This document shows, in pieces, positions 1 to 5,905 of a DNA stretch of 7,957 nucleotides. Made by a program: the position numbers and the translations under genes. The DNA lies in assembly GCA_900545625.1 (NCBI GenBank), contig UQZS01000067.1:1-7957 (forward strand), given 5' to 3'. Position 1 is the stretch's first letter. Each line of letters opens with the position of its first letter. The notes under the pieces were generated by a model. That model saw nothing but the letters and a program-made list of their open reading frames with translations. It was not told where the DNA came from and made no database searches. This DNA is from an uncultured Oscillospiraceae bacterium. GTDB taxonomy: Bacteria > Bacillota > Clostridia > Oscillospirales > Acutalibacteraceae.

Positions 1-558
1 CCGTATACCTGTACGGCAGCGTCCGCGCCGCAGGTCACGGACAGTATGGCGGAAATCACCCTGCATTTGACCTGCGATAAAGCGGTGTGCGAGCAGCTTG
101 GCGCGCCGCGGCTCGTGCAGGTCGTTTACCGCCTGACCGATGCGGGGCTTCAAATGGAGGTGTCGTGGTTCGGCAAGGATGCCAACCGCCTGACGGAAGC
201 GTTTTACCTGCACCTGTTCCCTGCAAAGGGGGACTTTACCGTCCGCAAGCTTGGCACAGACCTTTCGCCGTTCGACGTAGTTTCCATGGGTTCGCGCTGC
301 CTGCACGCCGTCGAGTGCGCAAATTTACAAACCGAGGACGGAATTTTTGAGCTTCGAAGCTGTCATGCGCCGCTGCTGTGCCTTGGAAAAGGCAAAATTC
401 TGGAGTTTGATGACAAAACGGAGAACATAGAACGCGATGGGATCACCTATATCCTCCACGACAATGTTTGGGGCACGAATTTCCCGCTGTGGTACTCGGA
501 CAATGCCCGCTTTGTATTCGCTGTGCGCGAAGCGGAACCCGATGCAGCGGAAAAATAA
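1..558 (+). CDS. DUF5054 domain protein (glycoside hydrolase-like), C-terminal part
   Basis: The reading frame is open from the first base to the TAA at 556-558, so this is the last 185 residues of a gene that begins outside the window. The internal ATG at 46 is probably not the start, because the frame continues upstream and no convincing ribosome binding site precedes it. The visible part has the features I associate with the C-terminal beta domain of DUF5054 proteins, which are large predicted glycosidases distantly related to family 38 alpha-mannosidases. These are a W-F-G-K-D-A-N-R-L-T-E-A segment, the pattern S-P-F-D-V-V-S-x-G-S-R-x-L-H-A-V, and the near-terminal signature N-V-W-G-T-N-F-P-L-W-Y. 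The catalytic part would lie upstream, so substrate and activity cannot be judged. No intrinsic terminator directly follows the stop; the first good one on this strand is at 745-777. Family assignment is from memory of the motif and is fairly secure; enzymatic function is inference. Confidence 0.8.
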   Translation, partial: PYTCTAASAPQVTDSMAEITLHLTCDKAVCEQLGAPRLVQVVYRLTDAGLQMEVSWFGKDANRLTEAFYLHLFPAKGDFTVRKLGTDLSPFDVVSMGSRCLHAVECANLQTEDGIFELRSCHAPLLCLGKGKILEFDDKTENIERDGITYILHDNVWGTNFPLWYSDNARFVFAVREAEPDAAEK

Positions 559-577
559 AAAACTTAAAAAATCGGAA

Positions 578-606
578 TTGACAAAATCCGCGCTGCGTGG
601 TAAAAT
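578..606 (+). promoter_or_regulatory. Strong sigma-A promoter P1 of the carAB leader
   Basis: A perfect -35 box TTGACA (578-583) is followed by a 17-nt spacer and a -10 box TAAAAT (601-606), one base from consensus. The expected start lies about 7 nt downstream, near A613, giving an RNA that begins A-A-U-U-U-G. The promoter starts 20 nt after the DUF5054 stop codon and drives a leader of about 165 nt ending at the terminator 745-777. Readthrough would reach carA. Confidence 0.85.
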
Positions 607-629
607 CTAAAAAATTTGCGCAGCGCGGA
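587..629. repeat. Perfect 11-bp inverted repeat flanking the P1 -10 box
   Basis: Arms TCCGCGCTGCG (587-597) and CGCAGCGCGGA (619-629) are exact reverse complements separated by 21 nt. The left arm lies in the P1 spacer and the right arm just after the expected start of transcription, so the -10 box sits between them. Arm centres are 32 bp apart, about three helical turns. It has no following T-run on the plus strand, so it is not an ordinary terminator. It may be an operator for an unknown regulator, or an RNA stem in transcripts reading through from the upstream gene. Confidence 0.6.
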
Positions 630-731
630 AAGGAAGCGGAACGATGCACGGTGTTTTTCAAAGATCCCTGCAAGAAGCGTTCGTTTTCCCCTTTGCATCG
701 GTTGGTGCTTTTTCCGTTTCCGTTTTTCCGT
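625..731 (+). ncRNA. Predicted leader RNA fold that hides the leader ribosome binding site and start codon
   Basis: Hand pairing of the P1 transcript gives a long hairpin. Positions 632-641 (GGAAGCGGAA) pair with 712-721 over 10 consecutive pairs, including one G-U. Positions 625-631 pair with 725-731 after a 3-nt bulge. The segment 642-648 (CGATGCA) pairs perfectly with 694-700 across an 11-nt bulge. The ribosome binding site (630-636) and the AUG (644-646) of the leader ORF are therefore both buried. An alternative reading is that this is simply a structured small RNA of about 165 nt with its own promoter and terminator. No folding program was run. Confidence 0.5.
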
Positions 732-748
732 TTTCTATTTGTTGTTAA
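644..748 (+). CDS. Putative 34-residue leader peptide of carAB
   Basis: ATG at 644 is preceded by the purine-rich ribosome binding site AAAGGAAG (629-636) at 7-nt spacing. The frame runs 34 codons to TAA at 746-748. The product is rich in Phe, Val and Ser because the coding strand from about 680 to 745 is dominated by T, with several runs of four or five. The stop codon lies inside the 5' arm of the terminator hairpin (745-755), so a ribosome reaching the end of the frame would cover that arm and prevent the hairpin from forming. Known family logic: in the E. coli pyrBI leader, UTP-limited pausing of RNA polymerase in a U-rich tract lets a translating ribosome disrupt the attenuator. Here that role is inference. 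I recognise no homologue, and the ORF is short enough to be chance within a structured RNA. Confidence 0.5.
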   Translation: MHGVFQRSLQEAFVFPFASVGAFSVSVFPFSICC

Positions 749-777
749 GCGGCGGTTTTACCGTCGCTTAATTTTTT
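745..777 (+). terminator. Intrinsic terminator (probable attenuator) upstream of carA
   Basis: An 11-bp stem, TTAAGCGGCGG (745-755) with CCGTCGCTTAA (761-771), contains one G-U pair and is closed by a 5-nt TTTTA loop. Six T residues follow at 772-777. It would end transcripts from P1 and any readthrough from the DUF5054 gene. Because it lies between P1 and carA on the coding strand, it is a natural attenuator. I found no obvious competing antiterminator stem, which favours disruption by a translating ribosome. Confidence 0.88.
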
Positions 778-807
778 GTGCGCGGCAAAAATACAGCGGC
801 GATTCGG

Positions 808-836
808 TTGAAATCCGACAGATTGTATGCTACAAT
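808..836 (+). promoter_or_regulatory. Sigma-A promoter P2 proximal to carA, with palindrome over the -10
   Basis: TTGAAA (808-813), a 17-nt spacer and TACAAT (831-836) form a good promoter. TG at 828-829 makes an extended -10. The expected start is near 843, giving a short leader before carA. The sequence ATTGTA-TGC-TACAAT (822-836) is a perfect hyphenated palindrome that includes the whole -10 box and could be a repressor site. P2 lies after the attenuator, so it would supply carAB regardless of the state of the P1 leader. Confidence 0.75.
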
Positions 837-879
837 AAACTGTTGAAATGTGTGTATTCGGAAAGGATCGGTGAAGGCT

Positions 880-1962
880 TTGAAAGCGTACTTAATGCTG
901 GAGGACGGCTCCGTTTATGAAGGACAGGCGCACGGCGATTTTCGGGAGACGGTGTGTGAAGTTGTATTTAACACGTCCATGACGGGCTATGTGGAGATAT
1001 TGACCGACCCTTCGTATGCGGGGCAGGGCGTGGTGATGACCTATCCGATGATCGGCAACTACGGGATCTCCCGCGAGGACTTTGAAAGTGAACGGTTGCA
1101 GCCGAGCGCCTTTTTGGTGCACGAGTTGTGCGACACGCCTTCCAATTTCCGCTGCACCGATACGATCGAAAATCTTTTAAAAGAATTCGGCATCCCCTGT
1201 ATGTCGGGGCTCGACACGCGCGCCGTCGTCAAAAAGCTGCGCGAATCGGGTACCATGCGCGGCGTGCTGACCGACGATATTTCCGACAAAGACCGCCTTA
1301 TGCAGGAAATCTATGCCTACAAGCAGGAAGGGCTTGTGGAAAGTGTCTCTTGCAAGGCACCGTATGTGGCAGGCAAAGGTAATGCAGGCGCGAAGATCGC
1401 ACTTTACGACTTCGGCACAAAGCGCAATATTGTGGAAAGTCTTGCGTCGCGCGGGTGCGAGGTTACGGTGTACCCCGCGTGGACAAGCGCTGAAACCGTG
1501 CTTTCGACGCATCCCGACGGCGTGATGCTCTCCAACGGCCCGGGAGACCCTGCCGCCTGCGTGAACATCATCCGCGAGATCCGCAAGATCTATGACTACG
1601 GCGTGCCGACCTTTGCCATCTGCCTCGGGCACCAGTTGACGGCGCTTGCCGTCGGCGGCGAGACGGAGCGCATGAAATACGGTCACCGCGGCGCGAACCA
1701 TCCGGTCAAATTCCTGCATGAGGATCGCACCTACCTTTCCTCGCAGAACCACGGTTATATGGTAAAGGCCGAGGGCCTGCCGCAAAACGCCGAGGTGCAC
1801 TGCGTTAACGTCAATGACGGCACGGTGGAGGGCATCCTCTACCACGGCAAGCCGATTTTCACGGTGCAGTTCCATCCGGAGGCGAATGCAGGTCCGCGCG
1901 ACACGGCGTTCCTGTTTGATAAATTCCTGAAAATGGCGGCGGAGGGCAGATACGATGATTGA
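880..1962 (+). CDS. carA: Carbamoyl phosphate synthetase small (glutaminase) subunit
   Basis: This cytoplasmic subunit hydrolyses glutamine and channels ammonia to CarB for carbamoyl phosphate synthesis, the shared entry to pyrimidines and arginine. The chosen start is TTG at 880, giving 360 residues beginning M-K-A-Y-L-M-L-E-D-G, the family's usual N-terminus. AAGGA at 863-867 lies 12 nt upstream. GTG at 871 is possible; GTG at 850 lies almost at the P2 transcript start, lacks a ribosome binding site, and is unlikely. The N-terminal CPSase domain carries the family motif F-N-T-S-M-T-G-Y. The C-terminal class I glutamine amidotransferase domain has the nucleophile Cys248 in A-I-C-L-G-H-Q and the His332/Glu334 pair in Q-F-H-P-E. 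Length and all catalytic residues are normal. The stop overlaps the carB start by 8 nt, indicating translational coupling. Regulation is probably through P1 with its attenuator, plus P2. Confidence 0.96.
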   Translation: MKAYLMLEDGSVYEGQAHGDFRETVCEVVFNTSMTGYVEILTDPSYAGQGVVMTYPMIGNYGISREDFESERLQPSAFLVHELCDTPSNFRCTDTIENLLKEFGIPCMSGLDTRAVVKKLRESGTMRGVLTDDISDKDRLMQEIYAYKQEGLVESVSCKAPYVAGKGNAGAKIALYDFGTKRNIVESLASRGCEVTVYPAWTSAETVLSTHPDGVMLSNGPGDPAACVNIIREIRKIYDYGVPTFAICLGHQLTALAVGGETERMKYGHRGANHPVKFLHEDRTYLSSQNHGYMVKAEGLPQNAEVHCVNVNDGTVEGILYHGKPIFTVQFHPEANAGPRDTAFLFDKFLKMAAEGRYDD

Positions 1963-4900
1963 CAAAAGCATTAAAAAGGTTATGGTCATAGGCTCCGGCC
2001 CCATCATCATCGGGCAGGCAGCGGAGTTTGACTATGCGGGTACGCAGGCGTGCCGCTCCTTGAAAGAGGAGGGGATCGAGGTCGTGCTCGTCAACTCCAA
2101 CCCCGCCACGATCATGACCGACGGCGACATCGCCGACAAGGTCTATATCGAGCCGCTCACCATCCCGACGCTGACCAAGATCATTGAAAAGGAAAAGCCC
2201 GATTCCCTTTTGCCCACCCTCGGTGGGCAGACGGGGCTCAACCTCGCGATGGAGCTTGAGGAAAAGGGTATCCTGAAAGAGAACGGCGTGCGGCTCATCG
2301 GCATCAACGCCACGGCGATCAAAAAAGCGGAGGATCGCCAGGAATTTAAAGATACCATGGAAAAGATCGGCGAGCCTTGCATCGAATCGCTTGTCGTGCA
2401 TGATGTGGAATCCGCCGTGGAATTTTCCGCCAAGATCGGTTACCCCGTTATCGTGCGCCCCGCGTATACGTTGGGCGGTACGGGCGGCGGCATTGCCGAC
2501 AATGAAGAAGAACTGCGCGAGATCTGCGCGAACGGCCTGCGGCTTTCGCGCGTGACGGAAGTCCTCATCGAAAAGTGCATCGCCGGCTGGAAAGAGATCG
2601 AATACGAAGTGATGCGCGACTCCAAGGGGAACTGCATCACGGTCTGCAACATGGAAAACCTTGACCCCGTCGGCGTACATACGGGCGACTCCATCGTTGT
2701 GGCGCCTTCGCAGACGCTGATGGATAAAGACTATCAGATGCTGCGTTCGGCGGCGCTGAATATCATCACGGAGCTCGGCATCGAAGGTGGCTGCAACGTG
2801 CAGTTCGCTCTGCATCCCGATTCGTTCCAGTACGCGGTCATCGAGGTCAACCCCCGTGTGTCGCGTTCTTCTGCGCTCGCGTCTAAGGCGACAGGCTACC
2901 CCATTGCGCGCGTTGCGGCGAAGATCGCTTTGGGGTTAGGGCTTGACGAGATCCCCAACGCCGTTACGGGCAAGACCTTTGCGTCGTTTGAACCCGCGCT
3001 CGACTATTGCGTTGTCAAATTCCCGAAATGGCCGTTTGACAAATTCGTCACGGCAAAACGCACGCTCGGTACACAGATGAAGGCGACGGGCGAGGTCATG
3101 GCGATCGCGCGTTCGTTTGAAGCGGCGCTGCAAAAGGCGATGCATTCGCTCGAGGAAAACCGCAAAAGCCTGTTGTATCCCGAATGGCTGGAAAAATCGC
3201 TGCCCGAACTTGAAGAACTGTTGGAAAATATCGACAATACCCGCATTTATGTTGTCGCCGCGGCGATCTATAACGGTATGGCGCTCGAGAAGATCCATGA
3301 CATCACCAAAATCGACATTTGGTTCTTACAGAAGATCAAGGTCATTGTCGATATGGAAAAGCTGCTTTCTACAGGCTGCTGCGACCGCGATACGCTGCTC
3401 GAAGCCAAACGGCTCGGCTTTACGGATGACGTGATCGCGAAAAATGTCGGCGTGACGGAAGCGGCGATCAAGAATCTGCGCAAAATGTGGAACATCCGCC
3501 CCAGCTTTTCGGTGGTCGATACCTGTGCGGCGGAATTTGCGGCGCAGACGCCCTACTACTATTCCGACTACTGCGTCGAAAACGAAGTAGATACCACAAA
3601 GTCCAAAAAAAAGATCATGGTTCTCGGCTCCGGCCCCATCCGCATCGGGCAGGGCATCGAGTTTGACTACTGCTCGGTGCACTCCATCTGGGCGCTGAAA
3701 AAAGCGGGCTGTGAGGCGATCATCGTCAACAACAACCCCGAAACCGTTTCCACCGACTTCGACGTGTCCGACAAGCTGTATTTCGAGCCTCTCACGCCCG
3801 AATACGTTACCAATATTGTCGAATTGGAACAGCCCGATGGCGCGATCGTCCAGTTCGGCGGGCAGACCGCCATCAAGCTGACGAAAACGCTCAACGATCT
3901 CGGCGTGACCATTCTCGGTACGGATGCCGACCACGTGGATGCCGCCGAGGACCGCGAACGGTTCGACGAGATCCTTGAATATTGCGACATCGCCCGTCCA
4001 AAGGGGCAGACGGTGTTTACCACCGAGGAAGCGCTCGCCGCCGCGCACGCGCTCGGCTATCCGGTGCTGGTGCGCCCGAGCTACGTCCTCGGCGGGCAGG
4101 GCATGCAGATCGCTGCCAACGACGACGACATCAATGAATTTATGGGTATCATTACCCGCACCATCCCCGACCTTTCCGAGCACCCTGTGCTTGTGGACAA
4201 GTATTTGATGGGGCAGGAGGTCGAGGTGGACGCCATCTGCGACGGGCGCGATATCCTCATCCCCGGTATCATGGAGCACGTCGACCGCGCGGGCATCCAC
4301 TCCGGCGACTCGATTTCCGTGTACCCGGCGGTCACGCTTTCCGAGCGCGTGCAGAAAACGATCGTCGATTACACCAAGCGTCTTGCCTCCGCGCTGCACG
4401 TCATCGGCATGATGAACATCCAGTTCATCGTCCTGCACGAGGAGGTCTATATTATCGAGGTCAACCCCCGTTCCTCGCGTACGGTGCCGTATATCAGCAA
4501 GGTCACGGGCATCCCCGCCATTTCCCTTGCAACGCGCGCCATGCTCGGCGAGAAGATTCAGGATATGGGCTACGGTACGGGGCTTTACCCGAACAGCGGC
4601 TACTATGCCATCAAGCTGCCCGTGTTCTCCTTTGAAAAGATCATCGGCGCAGATACGGCGCTCGGCCCCGAAATGAAATCCACGGGCGAGGTGCTCGGTA
4701 TTTCGCAGGATTACAACGAGGCGCTTTTGAAAGCCTTTGAGGGCGGCGGCATCTCGCTGCCGAAGGACGGCAAGATCATCGTCACGGTGCGCGATAAGGA
4801 CAAGCCCGAAATCTGCGAAATGCTCAAGGCCTTCAAGGATTCCGACTTCCGATTTTATGCCACGCCCGGCACGCGCAAGGCACTGTTGGAGGCGGGCTTC

Positions 4901-5173
4901 CAAAACGTCAAGCCTGTCAACAAGATCTCCGGCGACAGCCCGAATATTCTCGACATGCTTTCTGCTGGGGATGTGTCGCTCATCATCAACACGCCCACCC
5001 ACGGGCGTCTGCCCGACCGCGACGGCTTCAAGCTGCGCCGTATCGCGGTGGAAAGCGGCGCGTCGTGCTTAACGTCTCTCGACGCGGCGCGGGCAATCAT
5101 GCAAAGCGCCTATATCGTGCCGAGCGATAAAATGTCCTTAACGGACATCGCTACGCTGCAGATCAAGAAGTAA
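1955..5173 (+). CDS. carB: Carbamoyl phosphate synthetase large subunit
   Basis: CarB uses two ATP, bicarbonate and ammonia to make carbamoyl phosphate. The 1072 residues match the full length of the family. The internal duplication is clear: G-S-G-P-I-I-I-G-Q near residue 14 recurs as G-S-G-P-I-R-I-G-Q near 558. The first ATP-grasp half (carboxyphosphate formation) has Arg168 in V-R-P-A-Y-T-L-G-G and Glu297/Asn299 in E-V-N-P-R. The second half (carbamate phosphorylation) has Arg707 in V-R-P-S-Y-V-L-G-G and Glu835/Asn837 in E-V-N-P-R. An oligomerisation region lies between them. The C-terminal MGS-like allosteric domain, from about residue 940, keeps A-T-P-G-T (969-973), Lys990 and N-T-P-T (1012-1015). 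These correspond to the phosphate-binding residues through which UMP inhibits the E. coli enzyme, so nucleotide feedback is likely. The ATG lies within the end of carA. Nothing appears broken. Confidence 0.98.
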   Translation: MIDKSIKKVMVIGSGPIIIGQAAEFDYAGTQACRSLKEEGIEVVLVNSNPATIMTDGDIADKVYIEPLTIPTLTKIIEKEKPDSLLPTLGGQTGLNLAMELEEKGILKENGVRLIGINATAIKKAEDRQEFKDTMEKIGEPCIESLVVHDVESAVEFSAKIGYPVIVRPAYTLGGTGGGIADNEEELREICANGLRLSRVTEVLIEKCIAGWKEIEYEVMRDSKGNCITVCNMENLDPVGVHTGDSIVVAPSQTLMDKDYQMLRSAALNIITELGIEGGCNVQFALHPDSFQYAVIEVNPRVSRSSALASKATGYPIARVAAKIALGLGLDEIPNAVTGKTFASFEPALDYCVVKFPKWPFDKFVTAKRTLGTQMKATGEVMAIARSFEAALQKAMHSLEENRKSLLYPEWLEKSLPELEELLENIDNTRIYVVAAAIYNGMALEKIHDITKIDIWFLQKIKVIVDMEKLLSTGCCDRDTLLEAKRLGFTDDVIAKNVGVTEAAIKNLRKMWNIRPSFSVVDTCAAEFAAQTPYYYSDYCVENEVDTTKSKKKIMVLGSGPIRIGQGIEFDYCSVHSIWALKKAGCEAIIVNNNPETVSTDFDVSDKLYFEPLTPEYVTNIVELEQPDGAIVQFGGQTAIKLTKTLNDLGVTILGTDADHVDAAEDRERFDEILEYCDIARPKGQTVFTTEEALAAAHALGYPVLVRPSYVLGGQGMQIAANDDDINEFMGIITRTIPDLSEHPVLVDKYLMGQEVEVDAICDGRDILIPGIMEHVDRAGIHSGDSISVYPAVTLSERVQKTIVDYTKRLASALHVIGMMNIQFIVLHEEVYIIEVNPRSSRTVPYISKVTGIPAISLATRAMLGEKIQDMGYGTGLYPNSGYYAIKLPVFSFEKIIGADTALGPEMKSTGEVLGISQDYNEALLKAFEGGGISLPKDGKIIVTVRDKDKPEICEMLKAFKDSDFRFYATPGTRKALLEAGFQNVKPVNKISGDSPNILDMLSAGDVSLIINTPTHGRLPDRDGFKLRRIAVESGASCLTSLDAARAIMQSAYIVPSDKMSLTDIATLQIKK

Positions 5174-5194
5174 ACAAACCGCATAAAATGAGCA

Positions 5195-5223
5195 CGGCCC
5201 CCGCACTGCGGGGGTCGATTTTT
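5195..5223 (+). terminator. Intrinsic terminator of carAB
   Basis: A 10-bp stem, CGGCCCCCGC (5195-5204) with GCGGGGGTCG (5208-5217), contains one G-U pair and a 3-nt ACT loop. ATTTTT follows at 5218-5223. It begins 21 nt after the carB stop and separates carAB from the toxin-antitoxin pair. Confidence 0.92.
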
Positions 5224-5233
5224 AAGATATATA

Positions 5234-5262
5234 TTGATATGTTATCATAATTGTGCTAAAAT
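5234..5262 (+). promoter_or_regulatory. Promoter of the toxin-antitoxin pair, with small palindrome
   Basis: TTGATA (5234-5239), a 17-nt spacer and TAAAAT (5257-5262) with TG at 5254-5255 form an extended -10 promoter. The expected start near 5269 would place the GAGG ribosome binding site (5269-5272) at the very 5' end of the message. The hyphenated palindrome TGATA-TGT-TATCA (5235-5247) overlaps the -35 and is a candidate operator for autorepression by the antitoxin complex, a usual feature of such pairs. The operator is a weak prediction. Confidence 0.65.
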
Positions 5263-5280
5263 AATGGCGAGGTGAAAACG

Positions 5281-5556
5281 ATGAAAATGATTCGTCCTGT
5301 TTCTGATTTGCGCAATCACTTTGCGGAGATTTCCAAAACTGTGCATGAAACGGAGCAGCCCGTGTTTTTAACCAAAAACGGCTACGGCGATATGGTCGTG
5401 TTGAGCATGGACGCTTACGAGAATCTGCAATTCGAAAGCGAAGTTTACCATAAATTACAAGCGGCAGAGCGGGAAGCCGCCCTGACCGACACCCGCTATT
5501 CCGCCAAAGCGGTGTTGCAGGCGATGAAAGAAGAAATCCAAAATGGGACGGTATAA
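5281..5556 (+). CDS. Type II antitoxin, Phd/YefM-like
   Basis: The 91-residue product starts at ATG 5281, preceded by GAGG (5269-5272) at 8-nt spacing. A GTG at 5272 would overlap that ribosome binding site and is less likely. The N-terminus, I-R-P-V-S-D-L-R-N-H-F, followed by P-V-F-L-T-K-N-G-Y-G-D-M-V-V-L-S and an M-D-A-Y-E-N-L motif, is typical of the Phd/YefM DNA-binding fold. In this family the N-terminal domain binds the operator and the charged C-terminal helices wrap and inactivate the toxin. The 3' end overlaps the downstream toxin ORF by 14 nt, the usual order and coupling of these modules. Which toxin activity it neutralises depends on the partner. The family call is confident; the subfamily is not. 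Confidence 0.9.
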   Translation: MKMIRPVSDLRNHFAEISKTVHETEQPVFLTKNGYGDMVVLSMDAYENLQFESEVYHKLQAAEREAALTDTRYSAKAVLQAMKEEIQNGTV

Positions 5557-5860
5557 GCTGGCGTTTTTGCCTGCTGCACGACAGGATCTTTTGGACATCG
5601 TGCACTACATCGGGTATGAGCTGCAAAATCCACAGGCGGCGGAAAACACGGCAGAAAAGCTCATACAAGCAGCACAGCAGTTAGAGGATTTTCCGTACGC
5701 TGACCCGGTTTATATCCCGCAAAAGCCGCTTTTGAACGAATATCGAAAGCTCGCTGTGGGGCATTATGTATTATTCTATTGGGTGGACGAGGCGAACCGC
5801 GTTGTCACGGTTGCGAGGGTGCTTTACGGGAAACGAGATCGAGAAGCCGCCCTGAAATAG
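5543..5860 (+). CDS. Type II toxin, RelE/ParE superfamily
   Basis: The product has 105 residues, the normal size for this superfamily. It begins with a beta strand and helix of the form Y-K-L-A-F-L-P-A-A-R-Q-D-L-L-D-I, and ends with strands containing Y-R-K-L, H-Y-V-L-F-Y and V-A-R-V-L-Y-G-K-R-D. These are hallmark positions of RelE/ParE toxins. RelE-type members cleave mRNA on the ribosome and ParE-type members poison DNA gyrase; the sequence alone does not decide between them, although the V-L-Y-G-K-R-D ending is common in ParE-annotated proteins. The ATG lies 14 nt inside the antitoxin gene in another frame, so its translation probably depends on antitoxin translation. The ORF appears intact, so the module could be active. 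Confidence 0.88.
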   Translation: MGRYKLAFLPAARQDLLDIVHYIGYELQNPQAAENTAEKLIQAAQQLEDFPYADPVYIPQKPLLNEYRKLAVGHYVLFYWVDEANRVVTVARVLYGKRDREAALK

Positions 5861-5905
5861 CGCGGCGGGTGTTGTAAAACCATCTGTTATAGACAAAGAG
5901 GCGAT

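Noticed and set aside
559..879. PyrR-binding attenuator, T-box or other known riboswitch upstream of carA
   Set aside because: I looked for the conserved PyrR anti-antiterminator loop and the T-box core and found neither, nor a clear antiterminator that competes with 745-771.
597..920. 107-codon plus-strand ORF spanning the carA leader
   Set aside because: It starts with GTG inside promoter P1, upstream of the predicted transcript start, runs through the terminator and into carA in another frame, and its low-complexity basic product has no recognisable features.
3326..5002. 558-codon minus-strand ORF opposite carB
   Set aside because: It is an antisense shadow of the conserved carB frame in GC-rich DNA; its product is a His/Asp/Val-rich string with no domain I recognise. 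The same applies to the minus-strand frames at 1177-2010 and 1859-2815.
5840..5880. Possible terminator between toxin and hydrolase genes
   Set aside because: Only a short CCGCC/GGCGG pairing with a long loop and no T-run follows the toxin stop.
5174..5905. Mobile island carrying the toxin-antitoxin pair
   Set aside because: No flanking direct repeats, tRNA, integrase or transposase are visible, and the neighbours are intact.
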